This document shows, piece after piece, positions 57,612-64,000 of a DNA stretch of 64,000 nt. Source of the DNA: Gentiana macrophylla (lineage: Eukaryota; Streptophyta; Magnoliopsida; Gentianales; Gentianaceae); assembly GCA_026214975.1 (NCBI GenBank), contig JAOBSW010000523.1:124001-188000 (forward strand), in the 5' to 3' direction. How positions within the stretch are numbered: position 1 is the stretch's first letter; every line of letters starts with the position of its first letter. Below the pieces are notes generated by a model. That model worked only from the letters and a program-made list of their open reading frames with translations. It had not been told where the DNA came from and did not search any database. Position numbers and translations under genes: made by a program.

Positions 57612-58751
57612 AGTAGATGCTAGAGAAAAATCATCCAGCCAAGTACATCACCGTGAGGAGCACCGGTCTTGTTTGTGAAGAAGAAAGATGGGAGTATGCG
57701 TTTGTGCATCGACTACGAGAGGTTGAATAAACCGACAATCAAGAATAAGTATCCTTTACCAAGGATTGATGATGTGTTCGATCGATTTGCAAGGTAAGAA
57801 GGTGTTTTCTAAGATTGATCTTAGGTCCGGTTATCATCGATTGAAGATCAAGGTGTCGAGATATACCTAAGACTGACCTTGATGCGAGATATGGACATTA
57901 TGAGTTTTTGGTCATGCCGTTTGGACTCACTAATGCTCCATCGAAATTCATGGACTTGATGCAAAGAGTTTTCATGCCTTATCTCGATAAGTTTGTGATA
58001 GTTTTCATAGACGATATCTTGGTATACTCTAAAGATGAGGAAGAGCATGAAGGACACCTAAGGATAGTTCTACAGACCTTAAAGGAGAACAAATTGTATG
58101 CCAAGTTTTCTAAGTGCGAATTTTGGTTGGACCAGGTTAGTTTTCTTGGGCATATAATTTCTGGAGAAGGTATTAAGGTGGATCCAGCGAAGATAGAAGC
58201 CGTTTCTAAGTGGCCTAGACCGACATCGAGAATATGAGATAAGAAGTTTCTTGGGTTTAGCTGGGTACTACCGGAAGTTTGTAAAGGATTTCTCTAAGAT
58301 AGCTACACCTCTCACGAGGCTCACTCAAAAGAACGTTAAGTTTGAGTGGACCAATGAATGTGAGGAAGCTTTTCAGACTTTGAAAGAAAAGTTGACCACA
58401 GCACCCGTGTTAGCATTACCAGAAGTTTTTGATAACTATGATGTATATACAGACGCATCGGGTCAAGGTTTGGGTTGTGTTTTGATGCAATCAGAAAAGG
58501 TAATTGCTTATGCATCTAGGCAGTTGAAGGTGCATGAGAAGAATTACCCTACACACGACTTGGAGTTGGCAGCAGTGGTTTTTGCTCTGAAGCTTTGGAG
58601 ACACTATTTGTATGGTGTCAAGGCAAGGATCTTCACGGACCATAAGAGTCTTAAGTTCTTCTTTACTCAGGAGAATCTGAACATGAGACAAAGAAGATGG
58701 TTGGAGTTCGTGAAAGATTACGACTTGGACATTCAATACCACCCTGGGTAA
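57612..58751 (+). pseudogene. pol: Reverse transcriptase and RNase H of the chromovirus-type element
   Basis: Frames shift several times between 57612 and 57907 ([16 protein letters not shown] block in broken frame). The piece 57908-58237 has [20 protein letters not shown] and [20 protein letters not shown] (the RT active site, F-I-D-D). The piece 58251-58751 has [20 protein letters not shown] and the RNase H ([44 protein letters not shown]). Intact motifs, broken frame. Confidence 0.83.
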
Positions 58752-60400
58752 AGCTAATGTTGTAGCCGATGCACTTAGCCGGAGAGCGGTTAATGCTATC
58801 ACTACCTTGCAAGAAGTTGTGGACCAATTGGATAGGATGCGATTCAAGTAATTGAAAGGAAGGCGAAGCTCGGACTTTGGCGCCATTGATGGCAAGGTCG
58901 ATTTGCTAGATGAGATTCGGGCTAAGCGGGATAGAGACCCTATGTTGATTAATTTGAAGCGAGTGGCCGAGAAAAGCCTACGAGTGGGTTATCGGTTGGA
59001 CAAGAGTGGTCATCTTTGAGTACGGAGACCGTTTGTGTGTGCCCGATGTGGATGGCCTAGGGAGAAAGTTATGGATGAAGCCCATAAGATTGCTTTTGCG
59101 GTACATCCAGGAGCCACTAAGATGTATAGAGATCTCAAGGAAAGGTATTGGTGGCCTGGTATGAAGTTAGGGATCGCAGAGTTTGTGGCAAGATGTGATA
59201 CATGCCGGAGAGTGAAAGCGAGAACATAGAAGACCGGGAGGTTTGTTGAAACCCTTAGAGGTACCGGAATGGAAATGGGAGAATATCACGATGGATTTCA
59301 TCACCGGTTTGCCTAAGACTAAGGGTGGTCATGACATGATTTGGGTGATTGTGGATAGACTCACAAAATCAGCCCATTTCTTGCCGTGTAAAGTGGACAT
59401 GCCTATAAAGAAGTTCGCTACTATGTATATCGACAATATAGTGAAGCTTCATGGTGTGCCTCTATCTATTGTATCTGACAGGGATAGTAGATTTATCAGT
59501 CACTTCTGGAAGGGTTTGCAGAAAGCTTTTGGGACAAAGACTGATTTGAGTACAGCGTTTCATCCGCAGACGGATGGGCAGTCCAAGAGAACAATTCAGA
59601 CTCTCGAGGATATGCTTAGAGCTTGTGTTTTGGATGCCGGAGGATCATGGATAGATTACCTCAACTTGGCTGAGTTTGCTTACAACAATAGTTATCATGC
59701 AAGTTTAGGAATGCCACCTTTTGAGGCTTTGTATGGTAGGAAGTGTAGAACTCCCCTTTACTGGAATGAAGTGGGAGATAAACATATCACAGGGCCAGAG
59801 ATGGTTCAGCAAGCCAAGGAGAAAATCGAGTTGATAAGGAAAAATCTGAAAGTTGCTCAAGATCGTCAGAAGAGTTGGGACAATGTTAGAAGAAGACCGC
59901 TAGAGTTTGAGGTCGGGGATAGAGTTTACCTTCGAGCGTCTCCGATGAAGGGTATCAAGAGGTTCGGACAGAAAGGAAAGCTAAGTCCAAGGTATGTAGG
60001 ACCTTTTGATGTCATCGAAAGAGTTGGGAAGTTGGCTTATAGACTTCGGTTACCAGAGTCGATGTCTAGAGTCCACGATGTTTTCCATGTATCGATGCTT
60101 AGGAAGTGTCTATCTAAAGTGGACATGGAATCTGAGATTGACCCGGAAGTTTTGCAAGATAATCTAACATACGTGGAGAAGCCGATAAAGATTCTGGATA
60201 GGAAAGAGAAGGTGATAAAGAGACGAGTGATTCCGTTAGTATTAGTGCAATGGAGCAAGCATGCACCGACGGAAGCCACTTGGGAAGTGGAAGGACATGT
60301 TCGACGAGTTCCCAGAGTTCCCTCATCTACCAGGTATGTTCTAGTTTCGAGGACGAAACTCCTCTTAAGGGGGGAGGAATGTAATATCCCGATTTTTTAA
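58752..60400 (+). pseudogene. pol: Integrase with chromodomain-like end
   Basis: The zinc-binding H2C2 part is at 59035-59229 ([31 protein letters not shown]). The catalytic core and C-terminal parts are in the 385-codon piece 59243-60400: first Asp in [12 protein letters not shown], second in [10 protein letters not shown], and GQSKRTIQ where GQSERTIQ is usual, so the catalytic Glu is Lys. [20 protein letters not shown] is the GPY/F block. [16 protein letters not shown] then [13 protein letters not shown] is a chromodomain-like end, which in this lineage directs integration to heterochromatin. Confidence 0.83.
60367..60379 (+). other. Polypurine tract of the chromovirus-type element
   Basis: AAGGGGGGAGGAA directly before the 3' LTR. 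Confidence 0.85.
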
Positions 60401-62339
60401 AAAGGGCAATTCAGTCTTTTAGCAAAAAAAATCGGAATATTATGTTATTTTTTTTTAAAGGATTTTTCGAAAAAAAAAAAAGAAAAAGGGATAACAAGGA
60501 CTTATCTTTTAAGGAAAATAATTAGATAATTGGGATTATAAAAGGAAAACTAATCCTAATTTTAACCTAGTTGTTTTTGACAAAAAAAAAAAGAAAGGGG
60601 CGCATATTTTTGAGAAGAGAGGCCGCAAGTTTGAAAAAAAAAAGGGAGAAGAAGCTCTCGCTTTTCGAGGCTAATCCGTTGTTCTTTTCATCAGAATCAT
60701 CAAGAGAGAAAGGATCACCGTGAGACGAGGATCGTTTTGATATCAACAATCCTTAAATCCATTAACGTTTGGATTTAAAGGTTAAACTTTTGACGGGTTG
60801 AAGCTTTGGTTCGTTGTACCACGCAATTAAGGTAACGTGGTCTTCTTATCGTATGATTAAGGTTTCGTAAAGTGGTAGAGCAATTTGTATGATTGTTTTT
60901 CATGGTTTTAATTCGTTTAAGTCGAGTTTGGGTTGAATTTGAGAAGAAAGCGCAGAGCGCGTAAAAGCGTCCTCGTGGTGCGAGGAAAGGAAAACGCGTA
61001 AGCAGGTGCAGAGGAGGCTCGGTCGACCGAGCCACATCCATTCGGTCGACCGAGTGTTGGTTCATCCGTACGGATGAGTGATGTATCCGTACAGCTATTT
61101 CTCAGTATCGGACAGAAAGTTTATCCGTCCGGACAGGGACTGTTTCAGTACTGTTTTCCTTTATTATGTGTTTAAAGCTCCATAATAGCGTATTTCTTGC
61201 TTAACCTTATGTGACAAAGCTCGAATTAGCTTTTGATGCGTTTAGTTCGGCACCACATGGATTCCCTAAAAGGCGAAGTGTGGGACCGTCGAAAGCTTTG
61301 GATTTGCCTTGTGCTTCGATAAGCTAGAGTTTATCGATGTGCGTGTAATTGCTAGGCCTTATGCGTGTCTAGTGGTCTAGGAAGAGAGTAGGAGATGTGA
61401 GGAGCTTACTTGAAAACACTTAGGTGGCTAGTTAAACATCTAATCAAGCGTATGTGTTAGATTAATAATATTAAACATCATGTAATGCTTGGTAAGGCTT
61501 AGTACAATATCGCGATGTGTTCTCTGACCAGACAAAGTAGACTGTACCCACGCCGGTCAATCGATTGGCCAGATAAAGCGTCTGGTGCACTCTGCCGGTC
61601 ATCACACTATAGGGACTCAGATATTCCCGGGGCTACTAGAGCATGTCTCTAAGTAGGTTGCACCCAGTTGTCCTAGTACATCCTATTACTAGGCGTAGTG
61701 CCCTTGTTATTCATGATGTAACAAACATGAGCTTGGTTAGATACCTTTTGGAACCTCATGTTATGCTATGAACATAATATGATAGTTAGCTAGGGTTAAC
61801 AACGGAAATGAATTAATAAAAAGGCGGCGTTGCTTTTATTTCTTTATGAGATCATAGTTATACGATCTTCTACGCGTTACTAAGTACTTTTGTACTTACC
61901 CGTTACTTTTCGTTTGTCTTTCCCTTTCCCTAAAGAAGATGAACAGTTGCTAATCTTGATGAGTTCTTTGACGAGGGCGTGTGAGATGGAGCTCGTGAAG
62001 ACTTAGTTCTTTTACTTTTGACTCTTTCAATAATGTTGTTGACTTAGTTTCAAACAATGTTGTCTTTCTTTTGGATTAGTTCTGGTTAAGTTCTTTTGAG
62101 ATCTTTTGGGATTTGAATGTTGGATGATTAGTTTTCTTTATTGGATTTAGTTTCACAGCATTGAAAACCGTGTGTTCGATCTTTTGTCTTTTGTTTTCCC
62201 CGAGTCGTTTTATCTTCCGTGTCGTTTCAATTCCGATGTATGACGTAAGGCTTACGTATATTATAGAATTTATTTGATAATATATGTGCCGAGCGCTCTT
62301 TCCGGATAAGGACTCGGTGTCCGGGAATGGGGCGTTACA
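60380..62339 (+). repeat. 3' LTR of the chromovirus-type element
   Basis: 1960 bases, very like the 5' LTR, with a few substitutions and small indels. Confidence 0.88.
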
Positions 62340-62856
62340 ACCTGGAACTTGTATAACAACTCTGGTCAGCGGTGGTTTCCGGCAACCGGTAGTCAAAGTT
62401 TCAGATCTACTACTCTTCTGTAAAGATCTACTATTCTTCTATAAATGTGCTTCTTTACCTAAATAATATCATCAAATACATGTGTTTGCAATTTTAAGCA
62501 CCACCTTTTTCTTTTCTTTATCTGTTTGCTGGACATCTGTCAAAGTCATACATGTCTCTCGCTACGCGGACTACCGCATGAGATAAACGTGGCTCTGACG
62601 AATGAACAGTTGTTTCCGTCAACATACTACTTACTGTTCCACGAGATCTGTGGTGACACTTTCAAATAAGATTGGGGGTTCTCACGATCGTTTAATAATG
62701 TTCCGTCCAACTGGTCCTTAATCCAGTTGTTACTTTTTTGTTATTTTATTTTTGTCATTTTATTTTTGTTATTTGATTTCTGTTATTTTATTTTATGTTT
62801 ATACAACTAATCCACTGAGTTATCTTCTCAGTCGTGATTATAGTATATATTATTAT

Positions 62857-62861
<5 letters not shown>

Positions 62862-62908
<47 letters not shown>
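62862..62908. repeat. (TA)n microsatellite in leader
   Basis: About 23 TA units at the standard leader position. Confidence 0.9.
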
Positions 62909-63170
62909 TACTTATAATATAAAAAATATATAAAATATAAAATATAAAAAAGTTCGGTAATTACAGACATATTTACTATTCATATTTATATTTATTATTC
63001 CCCTGTGTTATCTTCCCAGCTGGGCTCATAACTGGTCATCTTCCAGTTTATTGTTTATGTTCTTACTTTCTTTTTAATTTTTCACTTATTAATTGTATCT
63101 TTATGTATCGTTCTATATATGTATCCTTCCCCGTCCCGTTGTCCCCCCTTGCTCGATCACTGTGGCCATC

Positions 63171-63183
63171 TGGTATCAGAGCC
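63171..63183 (+). other. Primer-binding site (tRNA-Met)
   Basis: TGGTATCAGAGCC. Subtracting the inserted element, the distance from the PBS at 47987 gives about 6.23 kb for unit B1b. Confidence 0.85.
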
Positions 63184-63390
63184 ACGAGGGGTTAGTGTTG
63201 TGTGTGGTGTAGAGGTCTGGTATAGTTTGCGTCTCGTCCTTGTTGTAGAAAGGATTGTGTTCTTGCGAGCATATTTTTCCCGAACGGTAAAGAAGGTGTA
63301 GTAAGTCCTCAGGTGAAGGAAGTTTATCCTTATTTTGTTCAGGGACCGTAGTAAGAATACAAGCCCCATATAATAGGTTCAGAAGCAGAG

Positions 63391-64000
63391 ATGGATTGTC
63401 ACCACTCTGGCTCTACTTCGTCTGATTCTGTTTCAATTCAGTCTAGTAATCGTTCAACTAAGATAATAAACAGTGAAGAATACGCCATAGAAGATTTTAA
63501 TGAGTCAATTGATAATTGGAAATTCCTAAGGTAAGTAAAAAACATATCTATAAACCCTGCTGTCCTATCATATCTAATTATACTGTTAAAACAGAAGAAA
63601 GGGATATACAAATACAAAACCCCTCTGAAACTATTAGCCTACTTACTCCCAAAACTACACAAAAACACAGGGAACGAAAGTATGGATACATAAATATTGG
63701 TTTAGTTCAGGTTGGAATTAAACCCCACACAAAAGAAGGCTTAAATACTTCTATTATGGTTATGCTCAGGGACGCTAGGCATACAAGCTATGAAGATTCC
63801 CTTCTCAGTTCAATTGAGTCCAGTCTTTGTACAGGACCTATATCTTTTAATTGTTTTCCAAACCTTTCAGTATCACTCTCAGACAAAAATGTTTTGAAAA
63901 TTCTAGTCTTGCATATAAAGACTCATAATTATAGTATGCTTGAAGGATCTATACCTATTGCAATCATCTATAGAGTCTACTACAAGACTATGATGACATC
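63391..64000 (+). pseudogene. MP: Movement protein of a further unit A, cut by window end
   Basis: Begins MDCHHSGSTSSDSVSIQ, then an early one-base loss near 63519 (GGAAATTCC against GGAAAATTCC in A1) shifts the frame. Later sequence matches A1 and A2 closely through MVMLRDARHTSYED to the window end. Incomplete on the right. Confidence 0.82.

Larger units (their letters stand above)
53389..62339 (+). mobile_element. Chromovirus-type Ty3/Gypsy LTR retrotransposon, degenerate
   Basis: Flanked by a perfect 5-base duplication ACCTG (53384-53388 and 62340-62344). Two LTRs of about 1.95 kb run TGTAATATCCC to GCGTTACA. The PBS is tRNA-Met-like and the polypurine tract is next to the 3' LTR. The order is gag, PR, RT, RNase H, integrase, with a chromodomain-like end; this order and end suggest the Tekay/Del group. 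Several frames are broken. Confidence 0.87.
62340..63390 (+). promoter_or_regulatory. Viral leader, part 2, up to the start of the last A unit
   Basis: Resumes at ACCTGGAACTTG and runs to the ATG at 63391. It holds the hairpins CAACTGG/CCAGTTG (about 62707-62728) and ACTGAG/CTCAGT with loop TTATCTT (about 62814-62832), and a weakened third. No gene. Confidence 0.7.

Noticed and set aside
60775..61065. Minus-strand frames in the chromovirus 3' LTR (also 62076-62396)
   Set aside because: They lie within LTR sequence and are not conserved in the 5' LTR with the same ends.

Overview
The window is plant nuclear DNA, probably from a flowering plant. It is made almost entirely of endogenous pararetrovirus copies (family Caulimoviridae, old integrated copies) with plant LTR retrotransposons nested in them. 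I see no host gene, rRNA or tRNA gene. The viral identity rests on four signs: a tRNA-Met primer-binding site (TGGTATCAGAGCC) once per unit with no LTRs, a 30K-type movement protein (MP), a caulimovirid coat protein (CP) with a CCHC zinc knuckle and an aspartic protease (PR), and a gene-VI (viroplasmin/TAV) type domain at the 3' end.

There are two kinds of viral unit. Unit A (about 6.8 kb from PBS to PBS) reads MP, a linker module, CP and zinc knuckle, PR, then TAV. Unit B (about 6.2-6.4 kb) keeps the same leader, the same first residues, the same linker module and the same TAV end. It lacks the MP core and replaces CP-PR with a Lys/Asn/Ile-rich protein that I do not recognise. No viral reverse transcriptase or RNase H appears in any unit. 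In A the protease reads in frame into the TAV domain; in B the unknown protein does the same. The picture is of two RT-less components with common ends and an exchanged centre.

Layout: 1-660 B start (minus); 661-928 head-to-head leader junction; 929-5539 B (B1a); 7213-12475 A (A1); 14014-18700 A (A2); 18859-19894 a truncated leader; 19895-20203 an inverted B 3' end; 20204-20390 plus 33284-34060 an inverted leader, split by an Athila-type Ty3/Gypsy element (20391-33283, minus, TSD ATACT); 34231-39550 A (A3, minus, more diverged); 39551-39979 a second head-to-head junction, inside the PBS; 39980-46670 B (B2), interrupted by a solo LTR (40778-42639, TSD AATAC); 48207-52793 B (B1b); then a leader split by a chromovirus-like Ty3/Gypsy element (53389-62339, TSD ACCTG); 63391-64000 the start of another A unit.

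Most viral frames carry only one or a few stops or frameshifts, so the array looks fairly young. The 364-codon MP of A1, the 672-codon frame of B2, the 336-codon TAV frame of B1a and the PR frame of A3 are still open. Each long leader between units carries a TATA box, a chain of short hairpins (three share a TTATCTT or TCATCTT loop), a variable (TA)n tract and the PBS.
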